A stretch of DNA of 64,000 bases from Streptomyces sp. FIT100 (lineage in GTDB: Bacteria; Actinomycetota; Actinomycetes; Streptomycetales; Streptomycetaceae): NCBI RefSeq assembly GCF_024584805.1, contig NZ_CP075715.1:5076526-5140525 (forward strand). Reading direction: 5' to 3'. The position numbers and the translations under genes were made by a program. A model generated the notes under the pieces. That model ran no database searches, was not told the origin of the DNA, and saw only the letters and a list, made by a program, of their open reading frames with translations. Below, piece after piece: positions 49,751 to 56,739 of the stretch; the stretch's first letter is position 1, and each line of letters starts with the position of its first letter.

Positions 49751-50908
49751 ATGCCCCACCAGCCCCACACCTCGGCCCCCCACCTGCGCAGCGCCCCCGG
49801 AGCCCCGGGGCCTTCCGACGCCGCGCCCGCGCTCCTCGGGTACGCGGGGGTGCGGCTGGCCGGCATGGCGATCCTCGCGGTCTGGGCGGCGGTCGCGGGA
49901 GTGGACGGGCTGCACCGGCTCAAGGGGCGCTGGGACGCGGTCTGGTATGTCCGGATCGCGGAGAACGGATACGGGTACGAGGTCCGGCTCCCCGACGGCA
50001 GCGTCCACTCCGACCTTGCCTTCTTCCCCCTGCTGCCCGCGCTGGAGCGGGGCCTCTCCGCGGTGCTGCCCGGCGTCGGAGCCGCGACCGCCGGGCTGGT
50101 CGTCGCGTGGGCGGCGGCGTTCGCGGCCGCCTGGGGGATCTACGCGGTCGGCGCACACATCGCCGGGCGGCGGGCCGGGGTGCTGCTCGCGGTGCTCTGG
50201 GGGGTGTATCCGACGGCGTTCGTGCAGTCGATGGCGTACACGGAGACGCTGTTCACCGCCCTCGCCGCCTGGTCGCTGTACGCCGTGCTGACCGGGCGCT
50301 GGATCACCGCCGGTGCGCTGTGCGCGCTCGCCGGGCTCACCCGGCCCTCGGCCGCCGCGCTCGTCGCCGCCCTCGGGATCACGGCGGTCGTGGGCCTGAT
50401 CCGCGACCGGCGGCTGCCGTGGCGGACGGTCGCTGGCGTGGTGCTCGCGCCGCTGGGGTGGCTCGGCTACGTGGTCTTCGTGGCCGTACGCGAAGGCAGC
50501 CCCACCGCCTACTTCGAGGTCCAGGCCGCCTGGGGCAACAACATCGACGGCGGGGTCGCCCTCGCCCGCTTCGTCGGGGAGCAGCTGACCGGTGCCCACC
50601 CGCTCGCCGGTGTCGGACTGCTCGCCGCGCTCGGGCTGCTGGGCTGGGTGGTGTGGCTGTGCGTGCGGCAGCGGCAGCCGCTGCCGGTGCTCGTGTACAC
50701 GATCGGCATCGTCGTGATCTCGCTGATCGGGGCCGCGTACTTCGGCTCGCGACCGCGGCTGATCATGCCGGCGTTCCCGCTCCTGCTGCCCGCCGCGGTG
50801 GCGCTCGCGCGGCTGCGGCAGCGCACGGCCACGGCGGTGGTGGCGCTGCTCGCCGTCGCGTCGGGGGCGTACGGCGCGTTCACGCTCCTCGGCTCCGGGC
50901 CTCCGTGA
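49751..50908 (+). CDS. GT-C membrane mannosyltransferase, PIG-V/GT39-like
   Basis: 385-residue integral membrane protein with about nine helices. After helix 1 the loop DGLHRLKGRWDAVWYVRIAENGYG matches the acidic-tryptophan motif of the PIG-V-like mannosyltransferase family, and ALAGLTRPSAAALV is the second family block. It probably transfers a lipid-linked sugar outside the membrane. ATG 49751 is leaderless (CATAAT 7 nt upstream). It sits between the two toxin loci; it could glycosylate surface or pilus proteins, but nothing in the sequence proves that link. Confidence 0.85.
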   Translation: MPHQPHTSAPHLRSAPGAPGPSDAAPALLGYAGVRLAGMAILAVWAAVAGVDGLHRLKGRWDAVWYVRIAENGYGYEVRLPDGSVHSDLAFFPLLPALERGLSAVLPGVGAATAGLVVAWAAAFAAAWGIYAVGAHIAGRRAGVLLAVLWGVYPTAFVQSMAYTETLFTALAAWSLYAVLTGRWITAGALCALAGLTRPSAAALVAALGITAVVGLIRDRRLPWRTVAGVVLAPLGWLGYVVFVAVREGSPTAYFEVQAAWGNNIDGGVALARFVGEQLTGAHPLAGVGLLAALGLLGWVVWLCVRQRQPLPVLVYTIGIVVISLIGAAYFGSRPRLIMPAFPLLLPAAVALARLRQRTATAVVALLAVASGAYGAFTLLGSGPP

Positions 50909-50913
50909 CGCCG

Positions 50914-50961
50914 GATTGGGTCCCTGGGCCCATGCGCCGTGCAGCGGGCCGTTGTTAGCGT
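50914..50961 (+). promoter_or_regulatory. Shared Tad-regulon promoter, lipoprotein copy
   Basis: Element GATTGGGTCCCTGGGCCCA (50914-50932), 23-nt spacer, -10 box TAGCGT (50956-50961). The leader to the lipoprotein ATG is about 26 nt. Confidence 0.75.
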
Positions 50962-50993
50962 CCGACGACGGGTCATGAGGGGATGGGAGCGGG

Positions 50994-51806
50994 ATGAGCA
51001 CGCGGACCGCGGGTACGGCACGGCGCATCGTGATGGCCGCGGTGGCCGCCACGCTGACGATGGGACTGGCCACCGCCTGCGGGGGCGACGACGAGGGCAA
51101 GAGCGGCGCGAAGAAGCCCGGCAAGGACGTTGCGTCCGCGACGCCGGAGGCCACCCCGTCGAGCGGTGTGCCGCCGGAGGCCACCGACCCCGCCGTGACG
51201 CCCGTCCCCGAACCGCCGAGCACCGGCCGGACCCTCACCCAGGCGGAGCTGACGCGGGCCGTCCTCGCCACCGGTGACGTACCGAACTATGTGGTGACGC
51301 CGATGCAGGGCGGCGATGAGCCGGGCACGGAGCAGGCGGACAAGCCGGAGTGCCGGCCGCTCGCCGCCGTCATCAACGGCGCCCCTGAGCCCGCCGCGAG
51401 CGCCACCGTGTACCGCACGATCGTGGACGGGCGTGAAGAGGGCAACGAGCGGCAGACGGTCGTCACCGAGATCCTCACCTCCCACGCGAACGGCGCGGCG
51501 GACGCCGTCCTCACGTCGGTCCGTACCGCCGTCGAGGCGTGTGCCGCAGGCTTCACCACCCACGGCGGAGAGAGCGGCGGCTCGACCTACTCCGAGGTGA
51601 GGAAGCTGACCGCGCCGCGTGTGGGCGACGACGCGATCGCCTATCAGGTGACCGGTGCGATGGGCGGCGCCAAGGTGCCGCTGGTGTTCCACGTCGTACG
51701 CCGGGGGGCGACGGTCGCCACCTTCTACGCCGCCAACTTCATCGACGCGCGGACACCCGAGATCCCCGCGCTCCTGGTCCAGAAGCAGTCGGCGAAACTC
51801 CCGTAA
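50994..51806 (+). CDS. Regulon lipoprotein between the toxin loci
   Basis: 270-residue exported lipoprotein: basic signal peptide, lipobox GLATACGG (Cys near residue 25), Thr/Pro/Glu-rich linker to ~80, then a ~190-residue PknH/LpqN-like sensor domain (GRTLTQAELTRAVLATGDVPNY, ECRPLAAVINGAPEPAASATV, VRTAVEACAAGFTTHG, VGDDAIAYQVTG). Such domains sit on the surface of actinomycetes. ATG 50994 has GGGAG 6 nt upstream. It carries the shared promoter element, so it should be expressed with pilin, toxins and peptidase. Confidence 0.83.
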   Translation: MSTRTAGTARRIVMAAVAATLTMGLATACGGDDEGKSGAKKPGKDVASATPEATPSSGVPPEATDPAVTPVPEPPSTGRTLTQAELTRAVLATGDVPNYVVTPMQGGDEPGTEQADKPECRPLAAVINGAPEPAASATVYRTIVDGREEGNERQTVVTEILTSHANGAADAVLTSVRTAVEACAAGFTTHGGESGGSTYSEVRKLTAPRVGDDAIAYQVTGAMGGAKVPLVFHVVRRGATVATFYAANFIDARTPEIPALLVQKQSAKLP

Positions 51807-51827
51807 CGCCAAGGGTGGTTGGGCCCC

Positions 51828-51876
51828 GATTGGGGTCCACGGGCCCATGACCGTACGCACTCGGGAACGCTAGCGT
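51828..51876 (+). promoter_or_regulatory. Shared Tad-regulon promoter, toxin 2 copy
   Basis: Element GATTGGGGTCCACGGGCCCA (51828-51847), 23-nt spacer, -10 box TAGCGT (51871-51876). The ATG lies 7 nt later, exactly as in toxin 1, giving a leaderless mRNA. Confidence 0.77.
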
Positions 51877-51883
51877 CGCGAAC

Positions 51884-53605
51884 ATGTCAGCACTGGGGGT
51901 TCTGCGGCGTTTCCGTCGGCGCGTGCGAGCGCTGATGCCTCGTACCGGGGTGCGGTTGTTGGGGCTTCGGTGTCGTGGGGGTCGTGGGGATCGTGGTCAG
52001 GGTGCGTTGGAGTACCTGGGTCTTGTGTTGGTGGTTGTGGCGATCGTCGGTGCGTTGGTGGCGACGGGGGTCGGTGCGGAGCTGACGCGGAAGATCGTGG
52101 CGCAGGTGGAGTGCATCGGTGGCGGTTCGTGCGAGAGCGGTGACGGTGAGGGCGGGGGTGGGGATTCCCAGGCCGGCGACGACGGTGATGGGCGGCCTGT
52201 CTCCGACGACGATGACGGCGGCGGTGGCGCTGATACGCGGAAGTCTCCGGAGCAGGTCGAGTACGAGAAGGCGTTGAAGGAGCTTCAGGACGCGCAGGCG
52301 GCGGAGAGGTCGGATTCCGATAAGGCGAAGGAGGCGGCCAAGGAGCTGGCCAAGATCCTTGCTGATGAGTTGGGGATCACTGATGCGTTCAAGTGCATTA
52401 CCGAGGGGGATATGGGGGCGTGCACGGAGACGCTCATCAATATTCTGACGAGTTTGATCGGTGGTGCGGTCGGGAAGCTGGCGGCGAAGTACGGGGCGCC
52501 GTGGAAGTGGAAGAAGGCGTATGAGCTCATTCAGAAGCTCAAGAAGCACGGCGGTGATCTGTACGACGGCCTGACCGGGCTCATCAAGAACCGCAAACGC
52601 GTCAAACAGGCCCAGGACCGCCTGGAGAAGGCCCTCAAGAAGTGCGAGGAGCACAGCTTCCTGCCGGGCACGGGCGTGCTGCTGGCATCAGGCGCGCGTG
52701 CCCCGATCGAAAGCGTCCGCAAGGGCGATCTGGTCCTGGTCACCGACCCCGCGACCGGGCTGACCTCGACCAGGCCCGTCAAGGAGACCATCACCACGGA
52801 GCGGGACAAGGACTTCACCCGGCTCACCGTGCGCGTGAACGGGCGGACCGGCGCGGTCACGGCCACCGACACGCACCCGTTCTGGATGCCGGACAAGGGT
52901 CGCTGGGTCGACGCGGGCGACATCCGCTCCGGGGACCGGCTCCGCAACCCGAGCGGCGGGCACCTGCTCGTCACCGGCGTGCACCGGTACGAGCAGCGGC
53001 AGCGCACGCACGACCTGACGATCCAGGACATCCCCACGTACTACGTGGTCATCGGCGGCTCGGCCGTTCTCGTCCATAACAACGACAACCCCGTCAAGTG
53101 CCACATCAGCCAGCCGATGGACCCGAACGACCCGCGGCATCCGAGCAACTGGAAGAAGCCGTCCTGGCACAAGGACCTCAAGGAGCCGAAGCTCGGCGAC
53201 AAGGACGCGGGCGACGGCGCCTGGGCCTCGCGCAAGCGCAACCCTCCGGAGAACCCGGCGACCGAGTCGTGGCAGCGCTACCAGGAGCAGATCTCCGGGG
53301 TGAAGCGCGGCAGTGAGTACGTCGTCAAGAACCCCAAGGGCAAGGACGTCGAGTTCGACGGCTGGGACTCCAACCGGCAGACCTATCTCGAGGCCAAGAA
53401 CGGCTACGCTGACTCGGTCACCAAGGACGGCGAGCTGAACGCCACGACCAAGCAGCGGTTCCTGGAGGAGGCCGAGCGGCAGCTCTCGGTCGCGGGCGGC
53501 AAGCCCGTGGAGTGGCACTTCTCCAACGCCGAGGTGGCCAAGGCCGCGAAGAAGGCGTTCAAGGACCTGCCGATCAAGGTGATGCACACGGCGGTGAAGC
53601 AGTAG
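51884..53605 (+). CDS. Polymorphic toxin 2: Flp-type prepilin head, HINT domain, Tox-REase-5 nuclease
   Basis: 573-residue protein with the same plan as toxin 1: basic leader, RGQGALEYLG with Gly38 and Glu43 at +5, hydrophobic helix, acidic linker, the shared helical module, and a HINT domain (~252-402: C..HSFLPGTGVLL, TATDTHPFWM, VLVHNN). The C-terminal toxin (~403-573) is a REase-fold nuclease of the Tox-REase-5 type: RYQEQISGVKRGSEYVVKNP and VEFDGWDSN...YLEAKNGY give the D/E..ExK active site. DNA cleavage in recipient cells is expected. ATG 51884 is leaderless. An Imm52-like gene follows. Confidence 0.92.
   Translation: MSALGVLRRFRRRVRALMPRTGVRLLGLRCRGGRGDRGQGALEYLGLVLVVVAIVGALVATGVGAELTRKIVAQVECIGGGSCESGDGEGGGGDSQAGDDGDGRPVSDDDDGGGGADTRKSPEQVEYEKALKELQDAQAAERSDSDKAKEAAKELAKILADELGITDAFKCITEGDMGACTETLINILTSLIGGAVGKLAAKYGAPWKWKKAYELIQKLKKHGGDLYDGLTGLIKNRKRVKQAQDRLEKALKKCEEHSFLPGTGVLLASGARAPIESVRKGDLVLVTDPATGLTSTRPVKETITTERDKDFTRLTVRVNGRTGAVTATDTHPFWMPDKGRWVDAGDIRSGDRLRNPSGGHLLVTGVHRYEQRQRTHDLTIQDIPTYYVVIGGSAVLVHNNDNPVKCHISQPMDPNDPRHPSNWKKPSWHKDLKEPKLGDKDAGDGAWASRKRNPPENPATESWQRYQEQISGVKRGSEYVVKNPKGKDVEFDGWDSNRQTYLEAKNGYADSVTKDGELNATTKQRFLEEAERQLSVAGGKPVEWHFSNAEVAKAAKKAFKDLPIKVMHTAVKQ
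51933..52599 (+). repeat. Duplicated toxin head module, copy 2
   Basis: Pair of 47081-47741. Both copies use many G/T-ending codons (TTG, GTT, GGT) compared with the C-ending codons of the surrounding genes, and the style changes at the module edge. This points to recombination or gene conversion between toxin loci. Confidence 0.92.
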
Positions 53606-53671
53606 GTGAAGCAGCAGATGCAGCAGCAGGTGCAGCAGCAACTACATCAACTGCATCAGCAGGCGGAGCAA
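53591..53671 (+). repeat. CAG/CAT-rich repeat after the toxin 2 stop
   Basis: GTGAAGCAG occurs on both sides of the TAG stop, followed by units of GTG/ATG/CTG plus CAG or CAT codons. Without the amber stop the toxin frame would continue as a ~25-residue Gln/His-rich tail. It separates the toxin from its immunity gene by 80 nt instead of the overlap seen in locus 1. Confidence 0.7.
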
Positions 53672-53685
53672 GAGGACGGTGCACG

Positions 53686-54387
53686 ATGCTCGATCTGACC
53701 GTTCGCGGGCTGTGGGGTCCGCGCGAGGAGGACGTCGACCAGCTCGCCTCCCGGTTGTCCGCGCTGCTCGGGCGGCTGGCGGAGCTGGCGCCCGAGGTCT
53801 TCTCGGGATGGCGGGGGACGGACTCCGACGCGGCGTCGCTCGCCTCGTTCATCGAGGCGGCCGACACACAGGACGACGACGACCGGGTCAACTGGATCGC
53901 GATCCTGGAGGCGGAGCAGGAGGGCATGCCCAAGGCCACCGTCACCATGCGGGCCGGCGGCACCTCGCCCTGGGTGCCGCTCAGCCTGAACGTCCAGCTG
54001 AAGTCCCGGACCCTCGAAGAAGCGGCGGTCCCGGTCGCCGCCCGGCTGCCCGAGGTGCTGCTCGCCGTGGCGGACACCTGGGACGCGGACTGGGGGGACG
54101 TGCACGACGACGATCTGTTCTTCGAGGTGGAGGACGCGTTCGACCTCGCGGGCACGGACCCGCGGGCCGGCCGTGCGGTGCTCCTCTCCGCACGCCGGGC
54201 GGCCCAGGTGCCCGAGGAACTGCCGGGGCGCCGGCTGCCCACGGCGCACGGCGGCCTCGTCATCGCCTTCGGCGGCCCGGAGGGGCAGGCGCCGGACGCC
54301 GCGTCGGTGATCGCGGCCACCGAGACCCTGCGGAAGGCGGGGGCCCTCGAACCGCTGCCCCGCCCGGCGGACCGGGCCACCTGGTGA
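53686..54387 (+). CDS. Imm52-like immunity protein for toxin 2
   Basis: 233-residue cytosolic acidic protein. It begins MLDLTVRGLWGPREEDVDQL and contains a WRGTDSDAASLASFI segment, PWVPLSLNVQLK and WDADWGDVHDDDLFFEVEDA, which fit the Imm52 family known to partner Tox-REase-5 nucleases. It probably binds and blocks the nuclease domain. ATG 53686 follows AGAGGA at 7 nt. It is 80 nt downstream of the toxin because of a CAG-rich repeat, and overlaps the next gene by 4 bp (GTGA). Confidence 0.82.
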   Translation: MLDLTVRGLWGPREEDVDQLASRLSALLGRLAELAPEVFSGWRGTDSDAASLASFIEAADTQDDDDRVNWIAILEAEQEGMPKATVTMRAGGTSPWVPLSLNVQLKSRTLEEAAVPVAARLPEVLLAVADTWDADWGDVHDDDLFFEVEDAFDLAGTDPRAGRAVLLSARRAAQVPEELPGRRLPTAHGGLVIAFGGPEGQAPDAASVIAATETLRKAGALEPLPRPADRATW

Positions 54388-54872
54388 GCGCGCACCTCGT
54401 CGCCGTGGACGCCCTCCTGGCCCGGCCGTTCGGGCAGTCGTGGGAGCACGACGTGCGCTGGCGCAAGAGCGGCGACGACTTCTACGTCCTCCCGCTCCAC
54501 GTGAGCCGCGACTTCCGCGACCCCGGCGACGACCCGGACGTGATGCGCAGGACCGACGCCGAGCTGACGGGCGAACTCGACCGGCTCAGCGAGGCGCTCG
54601 ACCGCCGCTGGGGCGCCCACCGGCCGCGGTCCATGTACGACGTCTACGTCGCGTACACGAACGGGGAACCGCTGCCCCCGCTGCTGCGGGCGCTCGCGTC
54701 CTCGGGGTTCTTCGGGGACCTGCGGGTGTGGCGCACCGGCGACGGGCGATGGCTGGTCGCGGGCGTCGGACAGGAGGACGAGGAGGAGCCCATGGTGCTC
54801 TTCGCGGGACTGACCGGTTCGGCCGAGGGGTTCGATGCCGAGGGGTTCGAAGCCGAGGGCCGCACGGGCTGA
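54384..54872 (+). CDS. Second putative immunity or accessory protein of toxin 2
   Basis: 162-residue acidic protein, family not recognised. Its features are SWEHDVRWRKSGDDFYVLP, the helix DAELTGELDRLSEALDRRWG, YDVYVAYTNGEPLPPLL and VWRTGDGRWLVAGVGQEDEE, with a low-complexity tail (EGFDAEGFEAEGRTG). GTG 54384 overlaps the Imm52-like stop by 4 bp, so it is translated with it. It may be a second immunity protein against the same or a lost toxin. The role is inferred from position only. Confidence 0.68.
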   Translation: MSAHLVAVDALLARPFGQSWEHDVRWRKSGDDFYVLPLHVSRDFRDPGDDPDVMRRTDAELTGELDRLSEALDRRWGAHRPRSMYDVYVAYTNGEPLPPLLRALASSGFFGDLRVWRTGDGRWLVAGVGQEDEEEPMVLFAGLTGSAEGFDAEGFEAEGRTG

Positions 54873-54958
54873 CGGATCCGTTCCGCTGCCCTCGCCGTCG
54901 TACTGCCGGGTCCGCGCCGGCGCCCTCCGCCGCCTCGACGCCGCGTCTCGATCGCGAG

Positions 54959-55336
54959 CTACGTCTCGATCGCGAGCGGCACGCCCGGCCGCAGACCCCA
55001 GCGCTCCATCGCTCCCGCCTCCGCCTCCAGCACATGGCGGGCGCGCAGCCGCAGCATGCCCAGTCGGCCCGGCCTCATGGTGCGGACGTCGATGACGCGC
55101 AACGCCTTGTCCAGATAGGCGACATCGATGGCGAAGCGCATCCGGAAGGTGTGCACGCTGTTGCACGGGGTCAGCATGATCGCACCGTCGATCCCGTCCC
55201 GGCCGAGCAGTCCGCGCGTCCGCGAGCGGTACGAGGCCGCTATCACCAGCTCGACGGCCATCCCGTCGCCGTCGCCCTCGCCGTCGCCGTCGCCCGGGAC
55301 CCTCAACACACCCTTGCCGTCACGCCAGATGCCCAT
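54959..55336 (-). CDS. DUF192 protein
   Basis: 125-residue DUF192-domain protein. Motifs: ASYRSRTRGLLGRDGIDGAI, MLTPCNSVHTFRMRFAIDVAYLD and MRPGRLGMLRLRARHVLEAEAG, all conserved in this small beta-fold family of unknown function; it often lies next to Tad genes in actinomycetes. A GDGDGEGDGDG stretch comes from short DNA repeats at the head. ATG 55336 may be leaderless on the minus strand, since TACGGT ends 8 nt upstream. It is divergent from the prepilin peptidase gene, sharing a 104-bp promoter region. Confidence 0.88.
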   Translation of the reverse strand: MGIWRDGKGVLRVPGDGDGEGDGDGMAVELVIAASYRSRTRGLLGRDGIDGAIMLTPCNSVHTFRMRFAIDVAYLDKALRVIDVRTMRPGRLGMLRLRARHVLEAEAGAMERWGLRPGVPLAIET

Positions 55337-55386
55337 GGGCGTAGACCGTAGCGGTCACCGTCCGGCTCTGGGCCCTGGACTGCGGA

Positions 55387-55433
55387 GAGTGGGCCCCAGG
55401 GCCCATGACCGGGGCGGGCGAGGGGCCTAGGGT
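55387..55433 (+). promoter_or_regulatory. Shared Tad-regulon promoter, prepilin peptidase copy
   Basis: Element GAGTGGGCCCCAGGGCCCA (55387-55405), 22-nt spacer, -10 box TAGGGT (55428-55433). GTG 55441 lies 7 nt later, giving a leaderless mRNA. Confidence 0.72.
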
Positions 55434-55440
55434 CGGGCGC

Positions 55441-56364
55441 GTGGAGTACGGGTACGCGTACGACGTCGCGCTCATCGTCATCGCCGCCGCCTGGGGGGCC
55501 GGGGCGGGCGCCCTCGTGCCGCGCGCCGCGTACCGGCTGTCCGTCGAGCCGGACGAGGCATGGCGGCACGCGTGCCCGGCCGGGCACCCGATCACCGGGC
55601 CCGCATGTGGCTGGCTGGGTGCGGCGCGGTGCGCGAGCTGCACGGTGTCGGCCCCGGCCGCGACAGCCGCCGCCGGACAGCCCGCCGCCGGACAGGCATC
55701 CGGCGCACCGGATTCCGGCGGACCGGACCCCGTCGGACCGGACCCTCTCGGACCGGCATCCGCGGGAGAGGCCCCCGCCGGAGCGGCCGTGCAGGACCCC
55801 GCCGAGGGCATGGCCCCTGTGCCATACCGGCCGTCCCTGCTCGTCCCCGCCGTCACCGGGCTCGTCTGCGCCGCCCTCGCCGCGGCCGCCGGGCCGCGGC
55901 CCGAAGCCGCCGTATGGGTGCTGCTCGCGCCCGTCGCCGTCCTGCTCGCGCTCGTCGACCGCAACGTCCACCGGCTGCCGGACCAGCTGACGCTGCCGCT
56001 CGCCGCAGCGGCCGCCGTACTGCTCGGCGGTGCCGCGCTGGTGCCGGGGGCCGCCGGGTCCTGGCCGGCCGCGCTGCTGGGCGGGCTGGCGCTCGGGGGC
56101 GCGTACTTCGTGCTCTTCCTCATCAACCCCAACGGCATGGGCTTCGGCGATGTGAAGCTCGCGGTCCCGCTCGGTGTCGTGCTCGGCTGGTACGGCTGGG
56201 GGGTGCTCTTCGCGGGCGCCTTCGCCGGCTTTCTGCTCGGAGCGGCGTACGGGCTGGGGCTGGTGCTGCTGCGCAGGGCCGGGCGCAAGTCGGCGATCCC
56301 GTTCGGGCCGTTCATGATCTCGGGTGCACTGCTCGGGCTGCTGCTGGGGGCGCTGGCGGCCTAG
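55441..56364 (+). CDS. A24 prepilin peptidase (TadV/CpaA/PilD-like)
   Basis: 307-residue membrane aspartyl protease that cleaves prepilins before the hydrophobic helix. Seven or so helices; the catalytic aspartates are in LLALVDRNVHRLPDQLT and GMGFGDVKLAVP (GxGD). A cytoplasmic loop after helix 1 has two pairs of cysteines (HACPAG, GWLGAARCASC) like the zinc-binding loop of PilD, then a repeat-rich linker of GPDP/GQPA units (~80-125). GTG 55441 is supported by the promoter 7 nt upstream. Likely substrates are Flp, TadE proteins, both toxins and the 677-residue hybrid. Confidence 0.9.
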   Translation: MEYGYAYDVALIVIAAAWGAGAGALVPRAAYRLSVEPDEAWRHACPAGHPITGPACGWLGAARCASCTVSAPAATAAAGQPAAGQASGAPDSGGPDPVGPDPLGPASAGEAPAGAAVQDPAEGMAPVPYRPSLLVPAVTGLVCAALAAAAGPRPEAAVWVLLAPVAVLLALVDRNVHRLPDQLTLPLAAAAAVLLGGAALVPGAAGSWPAALLGGLALGGAYFVLFLINPNGMGFGDVKLAVPLGVVLGWYGWGVLFAGAFAGFLLGAAYGLGLVLLRRAGRKSAIPFGPFMISGALLGLLLGALAA

Positions 56365-56367
56365 GGA

Positions 56368-56628
56368 GTGTCTTCACAGTGGCGTCGTCCGCCCGGAGGG
56401 CGGGCCCGGCGGCGTCTGGTGCGTGCGATCGCAAGGCGGAGGAGGGAGTCCATGCGGTGGGGGCACCTCCCGTGCCCGAAGGGCCACGGGGGCCATAGGC
56501 GACCGACGACAACGCGGCGTGGGGGCACCTCCCGTGCCCGAAGGGCTACGGGGGTGGGGGCACCTCCCAGGCGCGAGCTCTGGGGGAGCGTGCCAGGCGT
56601 CGCCGGGCAGACGGGACTTTGAAGACAC
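56368..56628. mobile_element. MITE-like element with terminal inverted repeats, at the peptidase stop codon
   Basis: 261-bp element with 9-bp perfect terminal inverted repeats, GTGTCTTCA (56368-56376) and TGAAGACAC (56620-56628), and CTAG near both outer edges (56361-56364 and 56632-56635). The left CTAG contains the stop codon of the peptidase gene. Inside are two copies of a TGGGGGCACCTCCCGTGCCC unit followed by GAAGGG and hairpins. No transposase is encoded. It fills most of the 375-nt gap 56365-56739. Confidence 0.72.
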
Positions 56629-56739
56629 GACCTAGACACGACCGAGCCGTCGGGGAACGGGGGCCGGGGAGCGCCACGTGGGGGAGATCCCCGGGCAGGT
56701 GGGCAGCAGCGCCGCATCCGCCCTCTAACATGCGGGCGT

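Noticed and set aside
51821..51847. GGGCCC-rich strings before the toxins considered as terminators
   Set aside because: They can pair weakly, but the fixed distance to -10 boxes and recurrence at six starts fit a promoter element better.
55337..55386. A seventh copy of the shared regulon element on the minus strand before the DUF192 gene
   Set aside because: A CAGGGCCCA half is present, but the distance to the nearest -10-like TACGGT is 18 nt, not 22-23, and the second half is poor.
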